From the NCBI GenBank assembly GCA_029721435.1, contig CM056576.1:112572666-112636665 (forward strand): a stretch of 64,000 nucleotides of DNA, written 5' to 3'. Shown here one piece after another: positions 25,488 through 36,439 of this stretch (within the stretch, counting starts at the first letter, position 1; the number at the start of each line of letters is the position of its first letter). Below the pieces are notes generated by a model. That model was not told the DNA's origin. It made no database searches and saw only the letters and a list, made by a program, of their open reading frames with translations. Both the position numbers and the translations under genes were made by a program. Source of the DNA: Gymnothorax reevesii (Eukaryota; Chordata; Actinopteri; Anguilliformes; Muraenidae).

Positions 25488-26560
25488 ATCCTTTTGTTTC
25501 CCCCTTAGTGTACCACCTCAAGATATTCTGGGGCCCCATCTAGCCCCCCCACTAAATATTTTCAGCAGGTGCCACTGACTGTCATTAGGTATTCACTGCT
25601 GCTTACTGGGAGCTTCCCACAAGCTTTGCGGCTTTGGAAACGCTCTGACCCACTCCTTGGGGCAAAAGGCTTCTGCTCAGGTCGCTTTGATCCCATTTCT
25701 TCCACACCCAACACGTTGACTATGAGAACTCATGGTTCACTCGCCATCTAAGGTCTGTCTGCAGCGCTTGACATGCGCCGTCGATATGACATAATCAGTG
25801 TTATTATCTTCATCTGTGAGTGGTTTTTACATCATGGCACATCGGAGTGTATTGTTCATAATATTGATTCCAGTGACCTCATTCAAGTTTTTGCCATCGT
25901 TTTCAGTTGTCAGGAAGAAAATATCTTGACAGTCTTCCCTTTAATTTCCTCTGTGAAGCCATAACTTCACCTTCCACCAATTAGATTGTCTGCTGATTTT
26001 ATCATGTCCAAGTCATGCATTTGTTGGTCAATTTACTCACAAGCTGAAGACTGAATGAATCACCATTCAGTTTGGTCAATTGCCATGAAAAGGGTCATTG
26101 ACTGTCACTGCAGCTCGCAAAAGAAAGTGCTGTTTCGACCAGTTCTGAACATCAGTCCTGGGGACCCATTGTGTATGCTGGTCTTCATCCTAATCTCAAC
26201 TGTAATCACAGGATTTAACGGCCATTCATTTTCCTTTATTGAAACCTTTTCATGCTTAAAGGGTTTACTTATCCCTTTTTTAGAACTGGCTAATTAAAGA
26301 AGATGGTGAATCAACAGGGTCCTAATAGTGCTGCTGAACATGAGTTCTTTACCTTTTACTCAATGCAGGTTCAGCTCATTATTTGTCAGGTCTTGTTAAT
26401 TTGTTTCTTCAAAATGGTTATTGTTTTACTGACCATACAGAAATGTGCAGCGATGATTATTTACGTAACAAAATGAAGATAAATCAGAAACCAAGTACTA
26501 TTCAAATATTTATTTCGTGAAATACTGGATCATATAGATGAAAATAAGTAGACAGAAAGC
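25488..26560. other. unassigned sequence
   Basis: No gene or repeat recognised. Confidence 0.45.
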
Positions 26561-27631
26561 AATATATCGTAAAAACAAATTAACAATGTCTTTTTGAGAG
26601 AAAAAGTCAATAGCTAGTGTGGCCGCCATTTGCATTGATTACTGTATTTAATCTTTCAGGCATAGTTTTCTCATACTTTTTTATTTCCTCACTTGCTAAA
26701 ACATTCCATATCTGAAACAATATATTAATGCTGAACAAAGTGTCACATTCAGGAAATAAAATAGGTTCTCTATAAAATAAACAAGTTTGTCCCTTCTGAA
26801 AGCTTTATTACATAACTACCCTGAAATGAAACAAGAACTGTGGAATTCTAACCAGAATTTGAGTAAATCGCACGTTTGCAAACTATCAGTCTGCGTAATG
26901 TTCATCACATGGTGTCCATTCAAAGTTGCCTCGACCTCAAGTGATAACTCTGTCTCAATTTTTATCTTTTCTGAGTGTCTGTTACTACACAACAGAGGCA
27001 ACCATAAGCAGATATCGGGGGAAAAAATCTGAGTAAATATGCACTTTGATTGGTTTTAAATCTGGACACTGTGCGTTACCTTAGACTATCAGTATGAACT
27101 TCCTAAACTGAAACAGAAATTTATCAAAAGAACAACTATTAACCAGCAAACAACACATGAATATTTTCATCATAACATGCACATGACAGAAATTCCAGTG
27201 ATTCAGTAAACTGCTTTTGTTACATAAATCACATGGACACGATACTATCTCCATTCAGCACTAGCATGTTGTTTCATGTATGGTTTGAGGTTCATCCCAA
27301 GGACATTCTTTTGATGTTACAACATATTTGCTCAATTGGATTAAGGTTTGGACTTTGAGCAGGACAAATTATAATTTATGTCACCAGATGTTTCTTGCAA
27401 AACTTAGTGTGTTTTGGGTCATTGTCATGTTGAAAATATACTGAGTACAAATGAAAATGCACCACTCGCGAAATCTGGAATAGCTCCACGGATTGATGTG
27501 TGAAGTATATTCGTATGATGCATTTGAGATAATTAATGATTTAAGAAGACATGTAAACATCATTCAATTTCATTCACGATAATGTTAATGCGCGAGAGAG
27601 GTTTAACTGGTGTAGGGGTCAAACAGGAAAG

Positions 27632-28087
27632 TCAATTACGGGTGTGACCGGCATTTGCATTGACGCATGCGGTGCATCGTCGTCGCATGGAGTTGATCAG
27701 TCTCTGGATAGTGTTCTGAGGGATAGCATTCCACTCCTGAACAAGGGCAACCTCAAGTTCGCCAGATGGACAACATCCGAGTCGACGTGAAAGACGTTGC
27801 CCAATTTCATCCCATAAGTGCTCGATAGGGGAGAGGTCAGGTGACAGAGCTGGCCACTGAAGCACGGGGATGTTCTGCTGTGCAAGGTACTGCATGGACA
27901 CCCTTGCAGTGTGTGCCCTAGCGTTGTCCTGTTGGAACGTGTGGACATCGTTGTGTTGGTTGAAGAATGGCACATGTTGAAGAACATGGTTCTGCAGCAC
28001 CTGGTCCCGGTAGTAGACGCCGTTCACCCTTCCTCTACAGATATGGAGAGGGGTTCCGTGACGGTAGCTTATTCCACCCCACACCAT
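27632..28087 (-). pseudogene. Tc1-like transposase, C-terminal catalytic part
   Basis: Open frame of 151 codons beginning MVWGGISYRHGTP. It carries FQQDNARAHTARV and LSPDLSPIEHLWDEIG, the second and third catalytic acidic residues of the DDE/D triad. It ends in the usual short tail NANAGHTRN. The true protein start is upstream at 28656. The frame is separated from that start by the stop at 28279 and the frameshift near 28130. Confidence 0.9.
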
Positions 28088-28278
28088 AACGCTGCCACCA
28101 CCCCAACGGTCCGTTTGAACGACACAATCGCGTTATAACGTTCACCACGTCTCCGCCAAACACGTATACGGCCATCTGCGTTCCTTAAGTGAAATCGTGA
28201 CTCGTCAGAAAAGATTACACCGTGCCATTGTCGTAGTGGCCAATTCTGGTGCCTGTTTGCCCACTGTAGACGCTGGTT

Positions 28279-28656
28279 TCAGTGACGATCCGTCAATATG
28301 GGGCCGAAATAAGGACGTCGCGCACACAGGCCTGCAGCTCGCAGACGGTTCCGTATGGTGTTGGGGTGAATGAATCCACGTCGTCCTTGGACTTGAGCAG
28401 CCGTTCTTGTCGCTGGTAGTGTTCGGTCTCGGACATGATCCCGTACGATCTGACGGTCCTGACGTGCCGTTGTCACATGTTGTTGACCCGGTCGAGGACG
28501 GTCTTGAGTGCTCCCTGTTTGCAGAAACCTTTGATGGAGTCTTGCGATCGTTGTGTATGCGCAGTGTAGTCGTCTGGCAATTTCCCCGGTGCTGGCGCCA
28601 ATTTGAAGCATGCCTATGGCATGTTCCCATTCAGGGGCTGTAAGGTGGGTTTTCAT
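28279..28656 (-). pseudogene. Tc1-like transposase, N-terminal DNA-binding part
   Basis: Open frame of 125 codons starting MKTHLTAPEWEHA. Two helix-turn-helix-like segments are visible: residues about 5-45, and about 75-110 including FIHPNTIRNRLRAAGL. They are joined by a GRPR-like linker (DRPRPGQQ). It ends at an in-frame TGA just before the catalytic domain. Confidence 0.9.
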
Positions 28657-29090
28657 TTGTACTTAGTATAAAATCCCTGACCAATCAGTCTCTTTCCAGA
28701 TGGTAGTGCATGCCTCACAAGAATGCTGTGATTCTTCTTTTGATCCATGAATCTGTGGATTTTTATGAGATCACCAGCTCCTATCGAGCAGACTGGACCC
28801 CAAACCATAATATTACCTCCTCCAAGTTTTACTGAAGGGGTTCAACAGTCATTTTTGAAATGCTCTCCAACTCTGTGGCACGTTCTGCGTTTGGGTGAGA
28901 ATTTCAAATTTTGATTCACTGGTCCATAGGACTTATTCCCAATCTATTTGTGTCCTATCCTTGAATTTCATAGCAAATTTAAGTCTTTTTTGCTCACTTG
29001 GTCCAATGAACCAAAGGGAGCTTATGGGATCAAATGTCGGCACCGGTGTCTGCATTAACTTTGATCTTCTTCTGCCAAACCACTGAAGTG

Positions 29091-29594
29091 ATCAATTTGT
29101 AATTGGACAGGGACGTACATGCGGATATACAGATTAAAATTTGGATGAGGCATCAAAACTCAATATCGACCATGGTCGCCATTTGGCAGTATTTTAAATT
29201 GCACTATATCTTGCAAGAGAGCATTTGTAAGCAGCTAGAATTCTGAAACTTTGTACACACATACTTTTGATGACATAAAAATAAAACGTTTGGCTCCTAA
29301 TTTGCTACAGTACCACTCCCTTGAGCAACACATGCAAGATCAATAGCCAACGGGTTAACTCTTCAGTATATAATGCTGGGTACAATGATGTGGCATCGGG
29401 GGCTTGATATTTCAGTGGAGCTGCACACTGAAAAGAGCACTGAGCTGGAAGATAAAAAATAACATGATGAAACATCAAAACATGATGCTGAATTATGCTT
29501 GAATTTTTTTCCTTCACAAATTACAAAATGTGCCTTGATCTTCCCAATGTTTGACCCAAGAATAAAAAACAATACCACTTGTGGGCTTACGTAA
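29091..29594. other. unassigned sequence
   Basis: Nothing recognised. Confidence 0.45.
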
Positions 29595-32281
29595 CACTGA
29601 CTGCGTTTAGGAGGTCTTTAGTATTCTGGTTTTGAGGCTTATCCCGGCTTTGAGCATAACCGGGATATGATGTTTACATGGAACACAGAGAAACCCGGTT
29701 ATTCATATCCCTGTATACATGATAAATAGCAATAACCCGTTTTGTGATCACTGCATCCTATCTGCGCAGGAGTTTGTTGCATCTTTTATTTCTCTTGTTT
29801 ACAACAGATTGAGCGGGAGGTGTGATTTAGAAGTAAGACAAAAATGAGGCCTCTATGGCTTCCAGCAGGCTTAGCGTTACTAAATACTCACGTCTCATAA
29901 CAGCTATGGCTCATCCACTTCATTTTCAGCAATGGGAGGAGATTGCGACAAAATAATATTGAATACATCACAAACTTTAATAGGTATTTGCACAGAGATG
30001 TAAAAAAACTAGAGTGGTGACAAGAGTTCAAGTCCTGATTTTTCTGTGATGTTTTTCAATTAAATAAACCTGGAATATACCGGATTTTATGTAATGGATT
30101 TTCGCTTACATCGGACAAAATTTCCATTCAAATGCACTCGTGAATACCGGACAAGCTGGTTTGCACCATGCGCATAAGCAGTCGCAACAAAGCAACAAAA
30201 TCAAGTTTGGCTTTCCTACGCTGTTATAAACTGACTGAATTTAACCGTTAAATTAACGCATTGTCTCCTTGTCATTTTTACTGCAAGTGGAGTCCTGCGC
30301 GCATTTTACAGTGGTTGACACTGAACATGCACTGAACTCTGGTAAACTTATTGTAAAATTACAGTAATAAAGCGGGTGCTTCCCATCCTTAAATGTGATT
30401 GGCTGAGCCGAGTTCCATGCCGGTTTAAAATCACTGTAAACCACTGCATTCTGAGGCAGACCGCAGTGCAAACTATCCCTACGCGTTAGGTTACGTTTGT
30501 TAACCTAAGACTTTTAGCTTGCTATTTCAGTGTTCGTGAAGTTTAGCCTTTTAACCCGTTAACCTGTTGGCTACCGAACTAACTATTGCATGACAGAGTT
30601 CAATATCATTTTAGCTTGCAAGCTACGTTGCTAACTAGCTCGCTATTTCAGTATTAGCGATTGTTGCGTGTTTATTTTATGGGCTATGTGTAGAGTAACC
30701 ACATACATTGTAGTGAACGCTAGCTAGTTGGAAAGCTGGCTAGCAAACTAATGCACAATTCAACATTTTCTGGACACCGGCAAGTGTGGAGGACAAATGT
30801 CAATCTTGTTCCCTATTCTCGCTGTTGGTTGTAATGATATGGCCGAACGGCGCGAGTTGAGAACAAGGAAACTCGAAAACGAAACCGAAATGAACATAAA
30901 ATTATTTAACGGGGCCTTCGGGAGACATTCCAAATAGCCTGCTTTCATAGTATATCTACATTTACAAGCCCAAATAGCCTGATGTGACATAATGACGCTA
31001 GATGGAAAAGCAATATTAGCGTCTGTGTTGCTTGCCAACCATTCTGTCCACTCTATCTTGCTTGGTGAAAGAACAAATTAGTTCTCAATTTTATTCTTGC
31101 ATTATTACGAATAAAAGATTATTTTTCTTGTGTATTATTGAATGGGCTGTATGTAGGGTAACCATTTTATAAAAGCAATTAGCCCCTTGAAGCAGTTGGT
31201 AACTGTGATTTCATAACGGCGGAGGGGCACTAAGGCACTCCACTGTGCGTCGTGCCTCAGAACGCCCCTCCACCGTTATAAAATCACTGTAACCCACTGC
31301 TTCTAGGGGCTTATTCCTTTATTAACGTAACTGGCGAAAAGGTGCCAGTTAAATTACTTGTCAAAAAAGGCTTCAGTTTATTCGTTTATTAATAACAGTG
31401 TATTCGCGGAAACTGAAACTGGCGCGGTTTCATACTTTTTGAGACTTCTACATTGATCCCAGTTGGGGAAACACGCAGTCTCATCCTACTATACATTGTG
31501 TCAGGGCAAAGACGGACTAAATGAAGACAGCAAAACTTCAGAATGAAGTTGTTCCGATCTTAATACTCAAAGTACACATATAAATTCATATATGCAGAAA
31601 ACTACTAGTTCCTTCCAGGTATAGACCTGAGTCAGACTCACCGGCACAGCTGAATGCAAACGGTTTTTCTTTGAACCGAGCAAAAACATAGTTAACAGAG
31701 CGATAATATAAAGGGTACAGCAATCGTAGCGCTTATTCTTTAGCTTTGCCAAATAATGGAGCATAAATATTGTTGATTTACAATTCCTTATTCTTGTCCT
31801 TTTCCAAGTATGAAAAAAAAAAAAAGAATGTGAAAAAAGTCCACCCAACCCAAAAAATAACATTAGTTGTCACCCACGTTTACTGTTTACATGTGCTTCA
31901 TTGGACATTTATGTACATACACAATACAGCGGAGCTATTCTGCCTTGTGCGCTTTGGTCCAGCCAATGACGTTGATCACTCTAGGTCTTTTTTATATCTC
32001 TGTGGGTATTCGGCTGTCACTGCCACCACGGAGTCACTCTGGTGCCTGCGCACACGGTGGGCAGCCGTCAGAAACCGGGATGAAGCGTATACATGCTCCA
32101 GTATCCCGGCTTCTACTGGAGTACTCCAGGTGGCAAAACCGGGTTTCTTGAAACCGGGATAAGGGCATAACCCGGTTTCTGAATTTGGGATATGGCGTTT
32201 ACATGCGCAAACACAAAAACGGGATACTTAAAAAACCCAATCTAAACCGGGATACTAAAGACCTTGTAAATGCAGTCACTG
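29595..32281. mobile_element. DNA transposon-like element with inverted ends, 2.7 kb
   Basis: The left end starts CACTGACTGCGTTTAGGAGG and continues TCTTTAGTATTCTGG. The right end, read on the other strand, is CAGTGACTGCATTTACAAGG then TCTTTAGTATCCCGG. Both ends then carry several CCCGG/CCGGGAT-type motifs (TTATCCCGG, AACCGGGATATG; right AACCCGG, AAACCGGGAT) and a GTTTACATG block. No transposase is seen and the target duplication is unclear. The ends resemble CACTA-like or related non-autonomous elements, but the superfamily is not settled. Confidence 0.7.
31181..31311. repeat. hairpin-forming inverted repeat inside the 2.7-kb element
   Basis: The arms 31181-31228 and 31264-31311 match at about 42 of 48 positions (AGCCCCT.GAAGCAGT at the base, CGGAGGGGC/GCCCCTCC at the tip). 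The loop contains a further AAGGCAC/GTGCCT pairing. A related half-copy (TTTAAAATCACTGTAAACCACTGC) occurs near 30424-30447. Confidence 0.85.
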
Positions 32282-33059
32282 AAGCTTATACTGATACTGA
32301 TACTTTAATGTCTTCACTTCTGGCGCTACTAATATCATCACGGAGTTATCATGCTGTCAACTGCCTTTTTTTTTTTTTCTTTTTGGAACGCACAGAGGCA
32401 CTTAACTCCCGTTTTGCACCTCTATTGCCACTAGTTTACAGCGAACCAGTCTCTTTGACATGTTTGGAGTTTCTTAGAGTGCAATGATTGCATTTAACGT
32501 CTTCAGCATCATGTAAGGCCACAATGCCGCTATGAGCAATCTCAAAAAGCTCATTCTGTCATGCCATCGTGTTTAACACCGTGAAGGTGCTCAAAGTTCA
32601 TGTCACCATATATACTGGAACAACTGACCACCAGAGGTAATTTTGCAGAATAATTTTGCCTCAAACCAGTTTAAAAAAATTATTTAGCATCAATAATCAC
32701 GGAATGAGCCTCCATTCAGGCTATGCTAGAGTCAAAAATAACATTTTAGGCACCTTTTGAATTGTTTTTGAAAAAAAGATGTTTTCTCTGTTTTTGTTTA
32801 TTACCCATATTTTAACCTCAATATACTTGTGGGAATGATCAAGTTAATTTATATCATCTGTTTTTTTTTTAAATCAATTTCCTCTTTTTAGGGCATGCAT
32901 AGGTATTTCTGACATAATATGGCTTTAAAAGATATATAATCCATAAAAACATTTTCAGGGCAGCCATTAAAAATGAACACATTTTTTAAATGTTGGGATT
33001 GCAATTTGGTTGGTAAGATGAGATAAAAACAGCAGACACAGGGGGACCATTCCTCACAA
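32282..33059. other. unassigned sequence
   Basis: Nothing recognised. Confidence 0.45.
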
Positions 33060-33480
33060 ACCGGCCCGTGGAGAAGGGCAGGGCCAAGAGATATTTTTAC
33101 ATGCAAATATTCTCTGTGCGGTGGAGCTACAATTAACTTCACTCTTGCACTTGTTTTAATATCATGAGTACTGTTTTTTCAATCACTCCGTCCATCCATA
33201 CTCATTATTTGCTTCTTCCTTATTAGGGTTACGGGAGAGCTATACCTCATACACGCTCATACCTACGGGAATTTACTTGTCTCCATTTAGCCTGATGTGC
33301 ATGTCTTTGGACTGTGGGCGGAAACCGGAGTACTCGAAGGAAAATCACGCAAACACGGGGAGCGCATGCAAACTCCCCACAGAATAGCCCCACCTGACTA
33401 CCATTTTGTACATAGTTTAAGTGGGCCACATCTTTTCATAAAAGATGTTAGCTGTACCCCCTCCTCGCAAGTGGTCACTT
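33060..33480 (+). repeat. dispersed repeat family A, copy 3, split by a SINE
   Basis: 33060-33180 matches 8560-8655 and 33406-33450 continues the same match (CATTTTGTACATAGTTTAAG, CACATCTTTTCAT). The SINE between them is absent from copies 1 and 2, so it inserted later. Confidence 0.6.
33190..33405 (-). repeat. tRNA-derived SINE fragment
   Basis: The plus strand shows the reverse of a common fish SINE body: CCGTCCATCCATACTCATTA, then TAGGGTTACGGG, CTCATACCTACGGGAATTTA, GCATGTCTTTGGACTGTGGG, GGAAACCGGAGTAC, and ACGCAAACACGGGGAG followed by CATGCAAACTCC. The tRNA head is lost. Confidence 0.85.
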
Positions 33481-33647
33481 GTCCAGGGAGGCTTGTTTGA
33501 TGTGCCATTAATGTGACATCTGCACATTATATGAAATTATATTCCTGATTCATCCATCTGGATTCTGGCACCAAAGGGCCTCCATTTTCTGGGTGGGTAT
33601 TGTGTATTGGTTGTGATTCAGATCAATTGATGCTCATCCCTCCCTCA
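33481..33647. other. short unassigned spacer
   Basis: Nothing recognised. Confidence 0.4.
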
Positions 33648-33651
33648 TTAA

Positions 33652-35541
33652 AGCTGCAGTTGGTGACTTCGAGGAGAGAGAGGACTTCGCACAAAAATGA
33701 GGAAAAAAAAAAAAAGCAACTTTCAGATCCCTCCCCCTCCCTCTCCTCTGCACTCCTCAGACCCTCCCCTGCCGTGCACACGAAGGCACGCGAGCTTTTA
33801 TGCATGCAACTGCGGAGAGATTTTGCACGTTCTCATTATGAAAGCGACCGAGTTGCCAAGGCTAGATGTTACTGTTGCGAACAGTCAACACTGCTGGCCA
33901 ACAAACAGGTGCGTTGTAGACCTGAAAATTCCGGGACTAATATCCCTCCTTTTATTGAAAACAAGTGTTTGCCACTAACATGGCAATATCCCCCGCCACC
34001 TCAATTCAATGTGTGCCTACGGACGGACTGACGGAGCCCAAAGCTATATCCCCCGCTTTGCGCTAATTGCGCGGCGAGGGATGATAATTAGTCCTGGCAA
34101 ATTTTAGATGGTTTTCCATCATTCACACGTTTTCCAATTCAAGAATAATCAAGTGGCAGTTGAAGACACGGCTTCTCTCCCCCGCGCGATCTAAAAGCGA
34201 CAAAATAATAGGCTACGCTCAGTAACGAAAAATCATTTGATTATAATTAGGTCTATGCACCATCACTCGGCGATGGCATTTCAGAACTCTTCCGCGAATG
34301 AAGGTAATTTTGCCGACAAGTACATACACCTGTTTTGGCAGCACGGTCGCTCAATTCTTTGTAAAAAAAAATTGACAGCTGTCCGATTGGAAAATGTAAA
34401 CAGATGAAACCACTTACTAGTCGCCGAGTGCAGGTCTGCCAACAAACGAGCAGAAATAAATCATGTCGACTTGAAAAGTAATCTACAGCAGTATTTATTC
34501 ATTAAAAACCCAGTACACGCCTATTTCAGTAAGTTACCCCTTTCTTGAGTCCAGAAAGTGTTGTGAATCCAGCTGAATGGCCAGTAAATCATGTAGCCTA
34601 TGTCAGCATTTAGCTGTGAGAGCACAGAAATGTTACACATATTTATAAGGACAACAATACAACTGATAAGACTGCCAGGTCACTTCATAAAGAGATTTTC
34701 TTCTGCCTTCTAATGAAACAACGCCACGAACGTTAGCCCTAGCATCTGAAACAAGCTAACGTTCGCTCGACTGCAACATCACAGTAACATCACATGCACT
34801 GTGTACTGTAACAATTTCAAGATTCTGGCTATTCGAACAACGACTGTGCTTGTAAGCGATGTTCACTCACTTTGCAGAGCGAAAATGAATTGATGCTGGT
34901 TAGGGCTGTCGTTAGTTTGGTGATCATGTCAGCGACGCCAACTTGCTTATTTGCAGAGCAAAAATGAACCAACAAATAAAGCAGGGGTTTACCTGTCAAG
35001 GAGAAAAGTCACAAACTCTGCATCTGTTTTTAATCCTTCCAGATCACAGAGTTCCTTCTACTTCTAAAAAGCCACTCCAATGTTCACTCTGGTTTAATCC
35101 TGGGTTTTGTTAAATTCTTTCTTTTGTGTTTTTGTTTTCTTCTGCCTTCCTTTTTTTCTAGTCTTAGCCATGTGTGCTGTTGCCGGTAACTGAGGTATCG
35201 GTATCTTTTTCCTCGCTGATGGCTCTAAGCTCCTGAACCCACTCTGGGAGATTTGAACTTGACTGAGCACTGGCGTGAACAGAGGAGGAAGGGGAAGGGG
35301 GCTGTCTGCAGCACATACATGAGCACTGTTTGATGGCTGTCAGACACCATCCTGGCTCTAATTGGTTCTTTTTTTGGTCGGTCCGAACGATTCTTTTAAA
35401 TTGCAGTAGGAGCATTAGGTGTGTTTAAAGGTGCCTTTTTTTATTACAGAGTACGAGTTTTATGTAATACTGTCGGTACACAGTGACAGTTTTAGCAAAA
35501 ATGACAAAAAGTTACTTTTCTAAAACTTACCAACTGCAGCT
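33652..35541 (-). mobile_element. TTAA-flanked DNA transposon-like element, copy B
   Basis: Bounded by TTAA on both sides (33648-33651 and 35542-35545), with inverted ends AGCTGCAGTTGGT of 13 perfect bases followed by GA/AA. TTAA duplication is typical of Kolobok- and piggyBac-type elements. The end text resembles a very common fish repeat. On the minus strand, just before a donor-like site at 34992, it reads RVNIGVAF then two TAG stops, then KELCDLEGLKTDAEF and VTFLLDR. An open frame at 35164-35415 precedes it. It carries no recognisable transposase, so it is non-autonomous. Confidence 0.8.
34993..35415 (-). pseudogene. VNIG-motif protein fragment in the TTAA element, copy B
   Basis: This includes the minus-strand open frame 35415-35164 (contains SNLPEWVQELRAISEEKDTD) and, after stops, the motif RVNIGVAF..KEL..LEGLKTDAEF. 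It ends at 34993 before GTAAAC. Two TAG codons stand where the other copies have Trp or Arg/Lys. The function of this peptide family is unknown to me. Confidence 0.6.
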
Positions 35542-35545
35542 TTAA

Positions 35546-36227
35546 GTCACTTTGAAATGTTTGTAAATGTCATTAGTCAAAATAATTTATCTAAGCTCAT
35601 TATTTTAATCATCTTAGCTGATGATTTTAATTGACGCCCATGTCTCATTTTGGGTGCTGTAGCATATCCCAGGGGCTAATTCCTTTCGCTTGTGATTCAT
35701 TAAGCATCAACTGAACTCTCTGCATGTTTTTTTACCTGAGTGCTTGGCAGCCAACACTCTTATTTTCTGCCAGATTTAGTCAAAAATGGATATTGTGCAA
35801 CCTGAAGTGAATTAAGTTATTTTGGCAAGTAATTGATTTGTCTTGATGTAAAAATCTGAGAGCATTTGTCAAAAGGAATTTCAGAATGGTGAATCTCTTA
35901 AGGCAACTAGGATTGTGGCAAGCTGATGTCCATAGAATTTGTGGTATGAAATATTCTATACCTTAAATAAAGCATAGAATTACTTAGTTCTTGGAGCCTT
36001 TTGTCAATCCCAATTTGTCTTATACCTACACTTGCGTAGATAGATTGGGTGTCATTATATACACCAGAAAATAGTGACTTCAAGACAAAGTCTTTGGCAC
36101 CAATATTCCACAACAGCGGTAAACATGTCCAAAAAAAAAAAAAAATACCGGCAAGGGATCAAATCCATATATATACCTTCCCTCCTTCTCAGTCTCAGAT
36201 CAATATAATAAATCGATGAAATTATGA
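35546..36227. other. unassigned sequence
   Basis: No gene supported. A 68-codon minus-strand open frame (36113-35907) has no recognisable content. Confidence 0.4.
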
Positions 36228-36439
36228 TTAGCTGTCCTCTGTCCTGATCACAGATGTGATAAATTCATGAAATTCAATTCCCTTCCCCAAAGTCTGTTCA
36301 GCAATATTGTAAAATAAATGCACTAAATGACTCCCTTTACGTTGTATATCGACATTTGGGATGAGTGTCTCCAGTGGGTCACTTTTATGATGAGTTGGTT
36401 CTTGCAGCAGTAAAACTAGATTTGATGCTTCAGTCTGCA
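36228..36439 (-). CDS. exon-like open stretch of unknown product
   Basis: On the minus strand an A/T-run pyrimidine tract ending TTTTTTGCAG precedes ACTGAAGCATC. The stretch then reads TEASNLVLLLQEPTHHKSDP onward through IAEQTLGKGIEFHEF to a stop (TAA at 36228-36230). The composition is protein-like and low in repeats. I do not recognise it, and no partner exon was found, so it may be a chance open frame or the last exon of an unseen gene. Confidence 0.2.

Larger units (their letters stand above)
27441..28666 (-). mobile_element. Tc1-like transposon, 1226 bp, nearly intact
   Basis: A complete element flanked by TA on both sides (27439-27440 and 28667-28668). Its inverted ends read CTGAGTACAAATGAAAA and CTAAGTACAAATGAAAA. 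The minus-strand gene begins ATG at 28656 (MKTHLTAPEWEHAIGM). It has the N-terminal helix-turn-helix DNA-binding region (ASTGEIARRLHCAYTTIARL) and then the DDE catalytic domain: FSDESRFHL (first Asp), FQQDNARAHT (second Asp) and SPDLSPIEHLWDE (third acidic residue). Only two lesions are seen: a TGA at 28279-28281 and one missing base near 28130. The catalytic residues remain, so it is recently dead. Excising it with one TA restores the older element's reading across the junction. Confidence 0.93.
26561..29090 (-). pseudogene. older Tc1-like transposon, interrupted by a younger Tc1-like copy
   Basis: Minus-strand Tc1 transposase pieces appear in the right order from high to low coordinates. 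RLKFAMKF-like text lies near 29000, SESKFEI near 28905, and the block giving RHALPSGKRLIGQGF at about 28673-28716. After the insertion 27441-28666 comes IFNMTMTQNT (27407-27437, the QQDNDPKHT block). The PNLNPIE-like segment lies near 27335. The C-terminus MPERLNTVINANGGHTSY is at about 26610-26665. Many stops break it. About 500 bp at 26730-27250 does not match the family and may be another insertion. The terminal repeats are not visible. Confidence 0.85.

Noticed and set aside
28407..28643. Plus-strand open frames over 27911-28643
   Set aside because: They are antisense to the Tc1-like transposase, which has clear catalytic motifs on the minus strand.
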